DNA of 64,000 nt, from assembly GCA_963728855.1 (NCBI GenBank), contig CAVSLN010000010.1, positions 759,964-823,963 of the forward strand. Reading direction: 5' to 3'. A program made the translations under genes and the position numbers. Under the pieces are notes generated by a model. It did not search any database, was not told the origin of the DNA, and worked only from the letters and a program-made list of their open reading frames with translations. Source of the DNA: AC-43 sp963728855. GTDB lineage: Bacteria > Actinomycetota > Actinomycetes > Mycobacteriales > Micromonosporaceae. Shown here one piece after another: positions 1 to 8,466 of the stretch. Within the stretch, counting starts at the first letter, position 1; every line of letters begins with the position of its first letter.

Positions 1-620
1 GCGGTCACCACCCGCGCCTGCGCGGGCGGCAGGTAGCTCGTGCGGTGCGTCTTGACATAGCCGAGGGTACGCGGCAGCCGGTGCCGCCCGCGCAACGGCC
101 CGTCCGTCACCAGGAGGTCGTCATCGTCCACTGTGGACGATCGAACCTCCTCCGACAGGGTCGCCTCCAGCGCGAGCATCGCGTGCTGGGCCGCCTTGAC
201 GACGTCGTCGTGCTGGGTACCCTTCGCCGGCTCGGGCAGGTACCCGGCGGGCGGCGCACCGAGCGGCGCGGCTCCGGTCGCCGGCGTGAACAGCGCCCGA
301 CGGAGCCGGGTATGGACCACCTCGGCGGCGCCCCGGCTCAGGTCGCACCGGACCACCCCGGCGGCGTACGAGACGGCGGCGGCCGGGTACAGGTCGCCCT
401 CGTCGGACTCGGCCCACAGGTGCGCGTCCACCCGCCGTACCCCATCGACGAGCAGTACGGTCGACGGAGCCGCCGTACCGGGCCGGGGCGCCAATGGTCG
501 CCAGTCCGCCGCCGGCAGCTCGACGTCGAGGTCCAGCTCGGCCGAGCTGTCCGTCGTGCCTTCGGCAAACTCCTGGGGGCTACCGAACGACGGGTTCCAC
601 GGCTCCACGAAGTACCTCAT
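1..620 (-). CDS. nurA: NurA-like nuclease, 3' part outside window
   Basis: About 206 codons are visible and the frame runs off the left edge. The start is the ATG at 620, overlapping the sbcC stop as ATGA. The protein begins MRYFVEPWNPSFG, has an acidic strand VLLVDGVRRVDAHLW near residue 58 (the usual place of the first metal-binding Asp in NurA) and later LGYVKTHRTSYLP, a segment resembling the conserved strand of NurA domains. NurA is a nuclease that resects DNA ends together with the HerA translocase; here it is last in a herA-sbcD-sbcC-nurA operon, which supports the call. A GTCCACTGTGGAC palindrome lies in the frame at 126-138. Family assignment rests on motif and context. Confidence 0.75.
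   Translation of the reverse strand, partial: MRYFVEPWNPSFGSPQEFAEGTTDSSAELDLDVELPAADWRPLAPRPGTAAPSTVLLVDGVRRVDAHLWAESDEGDLYPAAAVSYAAGVVRCDLSRGAAEVVHTRLRRALFTPATGAAPLGAPPAGYLPEPAKGTQHDDVVKAAQHAMLALEATLSEEVRSSTVDDDDLLVTDGPLRGRHRLPRTLGYVKTHRTSYLPPAQARVVT
126..138. repeat. 13-bp palindrome GTCCACTGTGGAC
   Basis: Exact odd-length palindrome inside nurA, encoding S-T-V-D on the minus strand. Confidence 0.9.
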
Positions 621-3136
621 GGCCCGACCCGTTCCACCCGAGCGGAGCGGGCGTCCTTCGAGACCTCGAAGCGGACCGGGATCCGTTCCGCGAGCGCGTT
701 GACGTGGGTCACCACGCCGACCATCCGGTCGCCGCGGGCGGCCAGGTTCTCCAGGGTCGCGGCCACGACGTCGAGGGTGGCCGCGTCGAGGGTACCGAAG
801 CCCTCGTCGAGCACGATCGACTCGAGACTGGCCGCCCCGGTGGACATCCCGGCGAGCTGTTCGGAGAGGGCGAGCGCGAGCGACAGCGAGGCTTGGAACG
901 TCTCGCCGCCGGAGAGGGTGCGCACCGCCCGGCGCAGCGCCGCGTCGTGGTGGTCGACGACGAAGAACTCACCCTTGTCGTGGACCAGCTCGTACTGGCC
1001 GCCGGACAGCTCCCGCAGGATCCGGGAGGCGCCCTCCACCAACAGGTCCAGCGCCTCCTCCAGCAGCCAGCGCTCGAAGTTGTTGGCGCGCAGGTGCCCC
1101 GCGAGTGCCTTGGCGACCTGGCTCTCCCGCTCGTACCCGGCGCGTTGCGCGCGTACCTCGGCGGCCTGGGCGCGCCGCTCGACCAGCCGGTCGCGGGCGC
1201 CTTCGGCCTGGGCGAGCGCGACCGCGGCGGCCCGGGAGCACGCGCTCGGGTCGGCCGGCGCGGTGAGCCCGGCCCGCGCGAACAGCTCGGCGACCGCGCG
1301 CGCGGCGGCGCTCGCCGCGGCTTGCGCCGCGGAGACCCGGCCGGCGAGGGTGTCCCGGGTGGCGCGCCGGCTGTCCACCTCGGACAGAGCCCACGCGCCG
1401 AGTGCCCGCCACGCGCCGGCGAGGTCGTCGCGATCGGCGGGCGGTGGGCTCAGCGGCGCGACGGAGTCCCGTACCCCGTCGAAGGTCTGCCACGCCGCGC
1501 GTAGCCGCACCCGCGCCTGCTCCGCGCCGGTCGCGGCCCGGCGCTGCCCTTCGCGGGCGGCCCGTACCTCGCCGGCCGCCTCCTGCACCGACCGCTGCAT
1601 CGACTGCAGCGCGGCCAGCCGTTCCCGGATCGCCGCGGGCTCCGGCGCTCCGGCCAGCTGACCGTCCACAGTGGACCGTCGGGCGGTGAGCTGGTCGCGC
1701 TGGGCCCCTACCGCGGCGAGCGTCCGGTCGAGGTCGCGGACCGCGCGGTCGCGGGCGGTCACCGTGCGCTGGGCCGCCTCGGCCGCGCGCCGCGCCTTGT
1801 CGAGCACCGCGTTCGCGGCGGCCAGCTCCGGGGCCTCCGGCATCGCGGGCAGGGTGACCACGGTCTGGGTGCAGACCGGGCAGGGCTCGCCCGCGCGCAG
1901 GTGCGGGCGCAGCGTGGCGGCACGGTCGTGGGTCCGGGCCACCTCGGCGGCGTGCTCGGCCTCGGCCACCGCGTCGGACGCTCGCGCGGCGGCCCCGGTC
2001 GCGGCCGCCAGCGCGCCGGTCGCCTTGCCGTGCTCCGCTTCGGCCCGCGCGACGCCGCCCGCCAGCTCGGCGATCTGCGCGGCCACGCGGTCCCGCTCGG
2101 CATACCCGTCCAGCAGCCGGTGCAGCGCGGTGGGGTCGTCGGCCCCGGCGAGCTCGCCGCGCAGCTTCTCCTCGCGCTCCTCGGCGGTGGTCACCGCCTC
2201 CTGCGCGGCCGCGAGCGCGGCCAGCGCGGTCGCCACCGCGGCCGCGACCCGCTGCGCGTCGGCGGGTGCCCGCACCCCGTTCACCAGAGCCAGTTCGGCG
2301 TCGAGGCCGGCCAGCGCGGCGGCCGCCGCCTCCGCGTCCTGCCGGGCCCGCACCACCGCCGGTACGCCCGTCTCGACCGCCTCGCTCAGCTCCCGCATCG
2401 CGGCGACCCGCCGGGTGGCCGTGTCGAGCGCCTCGTCGCCCGCGTCGGACAGCTCGGCGAGCAGCCGGTCGGTCGCTTCGAGCTGGGCGTCGGCTCTGGC
2501 GGCGACCGCGCCGGCCTGGTCGCGGATGCGCTCGTACACCGACAGGCCCAGCAGGTTGACCAGGATCTGCTGCCGAGCGGCCGGCTTGGCGTGCAGGAAC
2601 TCGGCGAACTGCCCCTGCGGCAACAGCACGCAGCTGGTGAACTGCTCGTACGGCAGCCCGACGACCTCCTGCACCGCCCGTTCCAGCTCCGCCGGCGTAC
2701 CGGCGAGCGGCTCGCCCAGTTCGCGCACCGGCACTTGGGCCGGAGCGGCAAGGCGGCGTTCGTCCGTCTGTCCACTGTCCAGTGTGGACAGATCGAACCC
2801 GCGCGGCAGCACCTCCAGCCCGGCATGCGTGGTCGCGATGCGCCCCTTGCCGTCCCGGCGCACCACCCTCGTGGCCGCGTACCGCGCCCCGGCCGCCTCG
2901 AACACCAGCCGCACCCGGGCCTCGGCCGCCGAGGGCGCGAGTGCGTTGCTGACCGTACGGCGGTCGTTCCAGCGCGGTACGGTGCCGTAGAGCGCGAAGC
3001 AGATCGCATCGAGCACGGTCGACTTGCCCGAGCCGGTCGGGCCGACCAGCGCGAAGAAGTCGGCGTCGGTGAAGTCGACGGTCGTCGGCTCCCGGAAGAC
3101 CGTGAACCCGTGCAGGTCCAGCCGCAGCGGCCGCAT
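617..3136 (-). CDS. sbcC: SbcC/Rad50-type SMC nuclease subunit
   Basis: An 839-residue SMC-like ATPase. It has a Walker A GPTGSGKSTVLDAI near residue 31, a Q-loop LLPQGQFAEFLHA, long Ala/Glu/Arg-rich coiled coils, a central zinc-hook CPVC (in GEPCPVCTQTV), the signature LSGGETFQASLSLALALSE and Walker B SIVLDEGFGTLD. With SbcD it forms the ATP-dependent Mre11-Rad50-like complex that opens hairpins and trims blocked DNA ends. The start is the ATG at 3136, which overlaps the sbcD stop (ATGA); its own stop overlaps the nurA start. The segment ERRLAAPAQVPVRE near residue 130 is a copy of an interspersed coding repeat (2729-2762), and two palindromic STVD-type sites occur at 1664 and about 2769. 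Confidence 0.95.
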   Translation of the reverse strand: MRPLRLDLHGFTVFREPTTVDFTDADFFALVGPTGSGKSTVLDAICFALYGTVPRWNDRRTVSNALAPSAAEARVRLVFEAAGARYAATRVVRRDGKGRIATTHAGLEVLPRGFDLSTLDSGQTDERRLAAPAQVPVRELGEPLAGTPAELERAVQEVVGLPYEQFTSCVLLPQGQFAEFLHAKPAARQQILVNLLGLSVYERIRDQAGAVAARADAQLEATDRLLAELSDAGDEALDTATRRVAAMRELSEAVETGVPAVVRARQDAEAAAAALAGLDAELALVNGVRAPADAQRVAAAVATALAALAAAQEAVTTAEEREEKLRGELAGADDPTALHRLLDGYAERDRVAAQIAELAGGVARAEAEHGKATGALAAATGAAARASDAVAEAEHAAEVARTHDRAATLRPHLRAGEPCPVCTQTVVTLPAMPEAPELAAANAVLDKARRAAEAAQRTVTARDRAVRDLDRTLAAVGAQRDQLTARRSTVDGQLAGAPEPAAIRERLAALQSMQRSVQEAAGEVRAAREGQRRAATGAEQARVRLRAAWQTFDGVRDSVAPLSPPPADRDDLAGAWRALGAWALSEVDSRRATRDTLAGRVSAAQAAASAAARAVAELFARAGLTAPADPSACSRAAAVALAQAEGARDRLVERRAQAAEVRAQRAGYERESQVAKALAGHLRANNFERWLLEEALDLLVEGASRILRELSGGQYELVHDKGEFFVVDHHDAALRRAVRTLSGGETFQASLSLALALSEQLAGMSTGAASLESIVLDEGFGTLDAATLDVVAATLENLAARGDRMVGVVTHVNALAERIPVRFEVSKDARSARVERVGP
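1664..1676. repeat. 13-bp palindrome GTCCACAGTGGAC
   Basis: Exact copy inside sbcC, encoding S-T-V-D on the minus strand. Member of the dispersed palindrome set described in the findings. Confidence 0.9.
2729..2762. repeat. In-frame interspersed repeat, single copy in sbcC
   Basis: On the minus strand the segment begins GAACGCCGCCTTGCCGCTCC and ends with GGCCCAAGTGCCG. It matches the 39-bp units at 21262-21339 and gives the peptide ERRLAAPAQVPVRE, against ERRLSGPAQVPARE there. It lies in a variable part of SbcC between the ATPase half and the first coiled coil. Confidence 0.7.
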
Positions 3137-4278
3137 CAGTGCGCCACCTCCCCGTACAGCCGGTCGAACAGCGCGGTCACCGCCGGGTCGGCGTGGCCCT
3201 TGCCGGCCAGGTAGTCGGCGAACAGCTCGCGGGGGGCGCGCCCGTTTCGGTGTGCCCGTTGCGGCGCCTCGACATCGGCGAGCGCCTCGGGGTCGATGCG
3301 CACCTCCAGCGCCCGGGGCAGCAGCTCCTGTACCGCCTCGCGCAGCCCGGCACGGGGCTTCTCCCGGACGTACACGCGGAGCCAGGCGTCGCCGGTGTCC
3401 ACTGTGGACAGTTGGGCCAGCGTACCCCGTACGGTCCGCAGCGGGGTGGCGTTGGTGACCGGCACGTCGCGCATCTTCGCCGCCGTCTGCGCGGTCACCT
3501 CGACGACGGTCACCGACGGCGTGTTCTCCTCCTCGCCGAAGTCCACCGCGAGCGGGGCTCCGCTGTAGTGCACCGGGCACGGGCCGAGCACCGCCTGGCG
3601 CCGGTGCAGGTGGCCGAGCGCGACGTAGTGTGCGCTGGTCGGGAAGACGGTCGCGGGTACGGCGTACGCCTGGATGGTGTGCGCGTCCCGTTCGCCGCCG
3701 CCGAGGGTACCGCCGACGACCGTGAGGTGTGCGGTGACCAGGTTCACCGCGTCGCCGTCGAAGCCCTCGGTGAGCGCGTGCAGAAGGCGGCCCAGGTGGT
3801 CGGCGTACGTCTGGGTGGCCTCGGCGGCGGAGAGGCTGAACATCTCGGTCGCCCGTACGGCGTACCGCTGGGACAGGAACGGCAGCGCGACCAGCCGCCA
3901 CGGCTCGCCGCCCGCGGTACGCCCTTCGACCAGATGCTCGGATGCCTTGTCCCGCACGGACCCGCGCAGGGTGACGCCGGCGGCCTCGGCCCACCCGCGC
4001 AGCGCGTCCAGCGCCGGCCCGTTGTCGTGGTTGCCGGCGATGGCGACCACCTCGGCGCCGCTGCCGCGCAGCGCGGACAGCGCCCGGGTCACCACCCGGG
4101 TGGCGTCCGGCGTGGGCGCGGCGGTGTCGAAGAGATCCCCCGCTACGAGGACGAGATCCGGCCGCTCGGCGCGCGCGATCTCGACGACCTGGCCCAGCAC
4201 CCTGATGTGCTCGTCCAGCCGCGACTGTCCTTTGAGGACCTTCCCGACGTGCCAGTCGGAGGTGTGCAGGATCTTCAC
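3136..4278 (-). CDS. sbcD: SbcD/Mre11-type nuclease subunit
   Basis: A 380-residue calcineurin-like phosphoesterase. The metal-binding motifs are all present in order: HTSDWHVGK at the N-terminus, VAGDLFD, AIAGNHD, VTAHLTV and LGHLHRRQ. It is the nuclease partner of SbcC. The start chosen is GTG at 4278, because conserved family homology begins at VKILHTSDWH; the frame is open further upstream. The stop overlaps the sbcC ATG. The gap to the upstream herA stop is 10 bp. A palindrome GTCCACTGTGGAC (3397-3409) encodes STVD. Confidence 0.95.
   Translation of the reverse strand: MKILHTSDWHVGKVLKGQSRLDEHIRVLGQVVEIARAERPDLVLVAGDLFDTAAPTPDATRVVTRALSALRGSGAEVVAIAGNHDNGPALDALRGWAEAAGVTLRGSVRDKASEHLVEGRTAGGEPWRLVALPFLSQRYAVRATEMFSLSAAEATQTYADHLGRLLHALTEGFDGDAVNLVTAHLTVVGGTLGGGERDAHTIQAYAVPATVFPTSAHYVALGHLHRRQAVLGPCPVHYSGAPLAVDFGEEENTPSVTVVEVTAQTAAKMRDVPVTNATPLRTVRGTLAQLSTVDTGDAWLRVYVREKPRAGLREAVQELLPRALEVRIDPEALADVEAPQRAHRNGRAPRELFADYLAGKGHADPAVTALFDRLYGEVAH
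3397..3409. repeat. 13-bp palindrome GTCCACTGTGGAC
   Basis: Exact copy in sbcD; the symmetry extends to 15 bp (TGTCCACTGTGGACA, 3396-3410). Encodes STVD on the minus strand. Confidence 0.9.
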
Positions 4279-4288
4279 GGGTCCAGCC

Positions 4289-6094
4289 TCAGAACGGGAT
4301 GTCGTCGTCGGACAGGGACGCACCCACCGGTCTGGCGCCGACGACCGCGAACGCGTCGGCCGCCTGGGTGAGCGAGCGCAGCGTGGCGCGCGGTGCGGGG
4401 CCTGCCTCGGCCGGCCGGGTCGCCCAGGCCGGGAACGGGAACTCCACCACCAGCGGTACGGGCAGCTCCGGCTGGCCGACGAACATGGTGCCCGGCTTGG
4501 CGATCACGGCGCGGGCGCGCTGGGCGGGCGGGAGGAAGCCGTATTCGGGACGGCCTGCCTCGGCCGGGTCGAGCCGGCCCACCACGCGGATCGCCGAGTT
4601 GGCCACGATGCGCCGCTCGACCTCGCTCGCGGTCTGCTGCGCGCCGATCAGCACGACGCCCAGCGACCGGCCGCGCTCCGCGATGTCGAGCAGGATTTCT
4701 TTGATAGGGCTCGATCCTTCGCGCGGCGCGTACCTGTTCAGCTCGTCGAGCACGACGAACAGCAGCGGCTTGGCCGTGCCGGCTTTCTCCTTGCGCTCGA
4801 ACTCGGTCTTCAGCGTCACGCCCACGACGAACCGCTGCGCCCGGTCCGGCAGGTTGTGCAGGTCAACGACGGTGACCTGAGCCGACTCGGCGGTGTTCAC
4901 CCGGTTGCGGGTCCGCGCGGGGAGATCTCCGCGAACGACTCGGTTCAGGTCGCGCTTGGAGCCGATCAGCCGGCGGGCGAAGGCGTTGACCGTACCGAGC
5001 CCGACCGCCGAACCCGCCCAGTACGCCCGGGACTCCTCGTCGTTGAGCTGTGCCACCACGAAGTCCACCAGGTCGGCGTACGAGCCGAGCCGGGTGCCCT
5101 CGATCGTCACGCCCCCGTCGGCCGGTACGGCGATCCGGGCGAGGTGCGCCGTCACCGCGTGCACGACCATCGTGTACTGCTGGCGCTCGTCGTCCGCGTC
5201 GGCGAACACGTACGGCAGCAACTGCCGCGCGCAGAACTCCTCGAGCGTCCAGTAGAAGCTGTCCACACCGGACAACCGGCTGGACACGTCCGGCGTTCCG
5301 GCCGGGTCGCCCAGGCGTGGCGGCGCGAACACCGCGACGTCCGGGAACGGCGCGGCGGCGAGGCCGAGCTTCCCGTAACTGTCCACAGTGGACTCGGTGA
5401 GCCGGGTGTTGGGATGGTCGAGGAACAGCAGGTCCTCGCCCTTCACGTTGAAGATGAGCGCCTTGGTGTTGGCCGCCTCCGCGCCCAGCACCCCGGACCG
5501 GAACACCGAGTAGAGCAGGAACGTGGCGAACGACGTCTTCGTGGCCACCCCGGAGATGCCCGAGATCGACACGTGCGCGCCGCGCTGCCCGTTGAGGAAG
5601 TCGAAGTTGAGGAAGACCGGTGCCCCGTCGCGCCCCGTACCGATCGGGACCGGCTGGTCCATCCGGTCGAAGTAGAGCGCCCGGGACCGCTCCTCGCCGG
5701 CCGCCCGGTGGACCAGCGCCCCAGGGGACGGGGGGACGTACAGCTCCGGGTCGACCCGCGTCGTGGTGATCTCGGCCGCCTCCTGGACCTGCGCCGGCAG
5801 CGTACCCTCCGCGATCGCGAACACGTCCGACTCGAACTGCGCCCCCTCGTGCCGGGCCCGGACCGCGGTCACCACGCCGGCGATCGTCACCGGGTCCCGG
5901 TCGGGCAGCTCACGCCGGGTCACCACCACGTCGTCGAGCTGGAGGTACGCGTCCGGTGCGACGGCCACCCAGAACTGCAGCGGAGTGGCGTCGGCGGTGC
6001 CGAGCACCCGGCCGACCGGGCTACCGGCCGCCGGGGTCGTGCCGTCGAGCGGGGAAGCACTCATGCCCGGCATCGTGCCGTACGGGTCCGACAC
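4289..6094 (-). CDS. herA: HerA-type DNA translocase ATPase
   Basis: A 601-residue ATP-binding protein of the HerA/FtsK-like superfamily. It has an N-terminal HAS-barrel-like strand region, a Walker A-like loop GISGVATKTSF near residue 175, Walker B LLFVVLDELNRYAP near residue 445, and a C-terminal Arg/Gln-rich sensor region (IGAQQTASEVERRIV). HerA rings pump DNA for NurA and cooperate with Mre11-Rad50, so it fits the three genes downstream. The start is uncertain: ATG at 6094 (MSDPYG) or ATG at 6064 (MSASPL), neither with a clear ribosome binding site. A palindrome at 5381-5393 encodes STVD. Confidence 0.88.
   Translation of the reverse strand: MSDPYGTMPGMSASPLDGTTPAAGSPVGRVLGTADATPLQFWVAVAPDAYLQLDDVVVTRRELPDRDPVTIAGVVTAVRARHEGAQFESDVFAIAEGTLPAQVQEAAEITTTRVDPELYVPPSPGALVHRAAGEERSRALYFDRMDQPVPIGTGRDGAPVFLNFDFLNGQRGAHVSISGISGVATKTSFATFLLYSVFRSGVLGAEAANTKALIFNVKGEDLLFLDHPNTRLTESTVDSYGKLGLAAAPFPDVAVFAPPRLGDPAGTPDVSSRLSGVDSFYWTLEEFCARQLLPYVFADADDERQQYTMVVHAVTAHLARIAVPADGGVTIEGTRLGSYADLVDFVVAQLNDEESRAYWAGSAVGLGTVNAFARRLIGSKRDLNRVVRGDLPARTRNRVNTAESAQVTVVDLHNLPDRAQRFVVGVTLKTEFERKEKAGTAKPLLFVVLDELNRYAPREGSSPIKEILLDIAERGRSLGVVLIGAQQTASEVERRIVANSAIRVVGRLDPAEAGRPEYGFLPPAQRARAVIAKPGTMFVGQPELPVPLVVEFPFPAWATRPAEAGPAPRATLRSLTQAADAFAVVGARPVGASLSDDDIPF
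5381..5393. repeat. 13-bp palindrome GTCCACAGTGGAC
   Basis: Exact copy in herA, encoding STVD on the minus strand. Confidence 0.9.
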
Positions 6095-6114
6095 GAGTCA
6101 CCCGGGCGCGCCGG

Positions 6115-6645
6115 TCAGCCCGGGTTCTCCGCGAGCAAAGCCGACAAATCCACCGAACGCTCAAGGGCATAGTTACCGCGAGGAGTCAGCCGGTACATCT
6201 TGACCACCGCGTCTGCGTCATCGTCCGGATGCTCCTCCACGAGCCAGAACTCCGGGATCCCCGCAGCCGCGTACTCCTCCGGTTTGACCAGGTGGTCGCG
6301 CTTCTCCGACTCGGCCGACACCACCTCGACCACCAGGTCGACGTCCGCGGCTGGGAACTGCGACCGCTTGTATCCCGGGTCGACGCCGGCCCGGAACCGG
6401 GTCACATCCGGCTCACGGACCGTCCGACGAGCCAGCACGACGCCCGTTTCGGTGGTGACGGCCCGGCCAGCGCCCTCGAACATGTTGGCGACTCGTCTCA
6501 TCACGATCGCGTGCCAGCGCATCTGGGCGGCTGCGGACACGTCGAGGTTTCCTTCCCAGAGCTCGATCCGCCAGCCGTCGATCGAGGGAAGGTGCTCGAA
6601 CTCCTCGGCGGTCAGCGGCAGGCGCGGCATATCCAGCGACGTCAT
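6115..6645 (-). CDS. Uma2 family (DUF820) putative nuclease
   Basis: A 176-residue protein with the Uma2/DUF820 PD-(D/E)XK fold signature: EPDVTRF, then DVDLVVEVVSAESEKRDHLVKPEEYAAAGIPEFWLVE. The Glu in VVEVVS and the downstream acidic/Lys residues match the restriction-like active site of the family; the biological substrate is unknown for these abundant proteins. The start is ATG 6645, because AAGGAG lies 7 nt upstream; that ribosome binding site overlaps the TAA stop of the upstream reductase gene, so the two are probably co-transcribed and coupled. Confidence 0.85.
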   Translation of the reverse strand: MTSLDMPRLPLTAEEFEHLPSIDGWRIELWEGNLDVSAAAQMRWHAIVMRRVANMFEGAGRAVTTETGVVLARRTVREPDVTRFRAGVDPGYKRSQFPAADVDLVVEVVSAESEKRDHLVKPEEYAAAGIPEFWLVEEHPDDDADAVVKMYRLTPRGNYALERSVDLSALLAENPG

Positions 6646-6655
6646 GCGCGTCTCC

Positions 6656-7396
6656 TTACCCTGCTCCGGTGCGTCGAGCGTACCGGAGCAGGATGGCATC
6701 CTCAGCATACAGGGCGTGGGCGAGCTTCAGGTGCCGTACCCCCGTGCCCGGACCGGCGGTGATGCGGCCCGCACCGGCCCCGGCGAGCAGCGGCGACACG
6801 GTCAGGCAGACCTCGTCGACGAGGTCGGCGGCGGTGAGCGCCCCGAAAAGGTGCGGCCCGCCCTCGGACAGCACCGTGGCCAGCCCGCGCTCGCGCAGGT
6901 CGGCGAGCGCGGCCCGCAGGTCGACGTCGTCGTGGCCGTGCACGAGCACGTCGGCGACCGCGGCGAGCGCGGCCAGCCGGTCCGGCGGCGCCGTCTCGCG
7001 GGTCAGGACGACCGGGCGGACCGGCGCGTCGGCGAGGGCCGGGTTGGTCGGGTCGAGGTCGAGCCGGCGCGAGGCCACGACCAGCCGGGGGTACGGGTCG
7101 AGCCCGTGCTCGAGCCGCCACTCCCGCCGCGCCTTGTCCAGCCGGATCGCCCCGTACTGCTCATGGCGCAGCGTCCCGGCGCCGACAAGCAGTGCGTCCG
7201 GAAACTGCCGGAGCAGCCCGAAGACGACCTGGTCAGGCGGGTTGCCGAGGCCGGCCGAGCGCCCCTCGACCTCCACCGCCCCGTCGACGCTGGTCACGAA
7301 GTTCATCCGTACCCCGGGGCCGGCCGGCCGGTACAGCTCGGTCAGCGCCGCGTCGTCGATCGGTGCCGGGTCGGGATCGGGCCAGATTCGGTACAT
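6656..7396 (-). CDS. Pyrimidine reductase family protein (RibD C-terminal type)
   Basis: A 246-residue protein of the RibD C-terminal/dihydrofolate-reductase-like family. Visible are MNFVTSVDGAVEVEGRSAGLGNPPD, FPDALLVGAGTLRHEQYG and LSEGGPHLFGAL, the NADPH and substrate loop motifs of stand-alone pyrimidine reductases. The family contains riboflavin-pathway reductases, but many actinobacterial copies have no proven substrate. The start is taken as ATG 7396 (MYRIWPDPDP), where homology begins. The reading frame stays open to 7519 and would add a CxxC-containing leader plus a repeat copy; I regard that as a separate remnant. Confidence 0.8.
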   Translation of the reverse strand: MYRIWPDPDPAPIDDAALTELYRPAGPGVRMNFVTSVDGAVEVEGRSAGLGNPPDQVVFGLLRQFPDALLVGAGTLRHEQYGAIRLDKARREWRLEHGLDPYPRLVVASRRLDLDPTNPALADAPVRPVVLTRETAPPDRLAALAAVADVLVHGHDDVDLRAALADLRERGLATVLSEGGPHLFGALTAADLVDEVCLTVSPLLAGAGAGRITAGPGTGVRHLKLAHALYAEDAILLRYARRTGAG

Positions 7397-7519
7397 CCCA
7401 GCATTGTCTCCGCTACTCCCCGGCGGCACCGGTCGCGGCTGGACGCGGCTGGCGAACGCTGACTGGGCGGCGCCCCGGCACTCCGCGTGGCGCTTGTCGC
7501 GACACGCTTGGCAGATCAT
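7397..7519 (-). other. Leader segment: CxxC mini-ORF fused to repeat copy
   Basis: In frame with the reductase, the segment starts MICQACRDKRHAECRG, which looks like the N-terminus of the small actinobacterial zinc-binding proteins of form CxxC...H..C. It is then replaced by AQSAFASRV, a copy of the interspersed repeat (7442-7492). The expected distal CxC/H residues are absent. It may be a small gene broken by the repeat, or an N-terminal extension of the reductase. Confidence 0.35.
7442..7492. repeat. Interspersed repeat copy
   Basis: Contains GGCGAACGCTGACTGGGCGG, closely similar to the 41-bp units at 12452-12620. The minus-strand peptide RGAAQSAFASRV compares with RSGAQSALDSRV in CydC. 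Confidence 0.55.
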
Positions 7520-7587
7520 GGCCGGTTCCCCTCGTCACAGGGCCTCTCTTGTGTCAAGAATGGGCCACTCGACGAGAATGGGGCACC

Positions 7588-8133
7588 ATGGCGCGACAGA
7601 TCTTTCAGCTACGGATCAGCCTGGCCGACGTTACGCCCGAGGTGTGGCGCCGGGTGGCCGTGCCGGGCGGGTACACGCTGGACCGGGTCCATCGCGTCAT
7701 CCAGTACGCCATGGGCTGGCAGAACTACCACCTGCACTCCTTCGAGATCGAGGGCGTGCAGTACGGCGAGCCCGACCCGGAGGGCGAGTTAGAGCTGCGG
7801 GACGAGCTCGAGGTACGGCTGGAGGCCGTCGTCGGCAAGGACGCCCGGTTCACGTACACGTACGACTTCGGCGACTGGTGGGAGCACGAGATCTCGGTCG
7901 AGGCGATCTACCCGGCCGAGCTGGACATCCGGTACCCGGTCTGCATCGAGGGCGAGCGGGCCTGCCCGCCCGAGGACGTCGGCGGCGCGTACGGGTACGC
8001 CGGGTTCCTCGCCGCGCTCGCCGACCCCGGGCACCCCGAGCACCTCGCGATGCTGGAGTGGGTCGGCCGGCACTTCGACCCGGAGGACTTCGACCCGGAA
8101 CGGGCGACCACCCTGCTGCGCCGCCTGAGCTGA
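7588..8133 (+). CDS. Plasmid pRiA4b ORF-3 family protein
   Basis: A 181-residue protein that aligns in character with the pRiA4b ORF-3 family: FQLRISLADVTPEVWRRVAVPGGYTLDRVHRVIQYAMGWQNYHLHSFEI, then FTYTYDFGDWWEHEI and CIEGERACPPEDVGGAYGY. The family is widespread, often near mobile DNA, and has no established biochemical role. The start is ATG 7588. It stands alone between a divergent reductase gene and a non-coding stretch. Confidence 0.85.
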   Translation: MARQIFQLRISLADVTPEVWRRVAVPGGYTLDRVHRVIQYAMGWQNYHLHSFEIEGVQYGEPDPEGELELRDELEVRLEAVVGKDARFTYTYDFGDWWEHEISVEAIYPAELDIRYPVCIEGERACPPEDVGGAYGYAGFLAALADPGHPEHLAMLEWVGRHFDPEDFDPERATTLLRRLS

Positions 8134-8466
8134 CACCCGTCAGGCGGTCGAGGCGGCCGGGCTGGCGTGTGACGACGGTCTCGGCGGGTACGGCGACCTC
8201 AGTGCGGACAGCGGCGCGGCGGCCGCCCGGGAGCTGCTGGTGCGCCGGCCGGACCGGGGCGCGCTGGGCGCGGCGTCGACTGCTGGCCGAGCGGGGCCGC
8301 GGTGACGCTGACGAGGGTGCCGCGGCGCTGCTGGACACCCATCTGGTCCGCCGCGCGCCGGCCTGATCTGGTTACTTTCCGGCCGGGACACGCTGTCGCA
8401 ATCGTCCGGAAACGCGAGCGGCGGAGGCTGTTAGCCACGGGGGACGATCCGATCAGGAGGTACGTG
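8134..8466 (+). pseudogene. Possible decayed coding remnant
   Basis: No intact gene is visible in these 333 bases. One forward frame reads VEAAGLACDDGLGGYGDLS then ARELLVRRPDRG, and a second continues with DEGAAALLDTHLVRRAPA ending in TGA near 8366. Both have actinobacterial codon character, so an old gene with a frameshift is possible; I do not recognise the family. The last 50 bases hold the AGGAGG ribosome binding site (8455-8460) of the next gene. Confidence 0.25.

Noticed and set aside
45..1661. Long plus-strand ORF of 538 codons over nurA and sbcC
   Set aside because: Composition is Arg/Ser/Ala-rich with no domain; it is the shadow of the minus-strand genes in GC-rich DNA.
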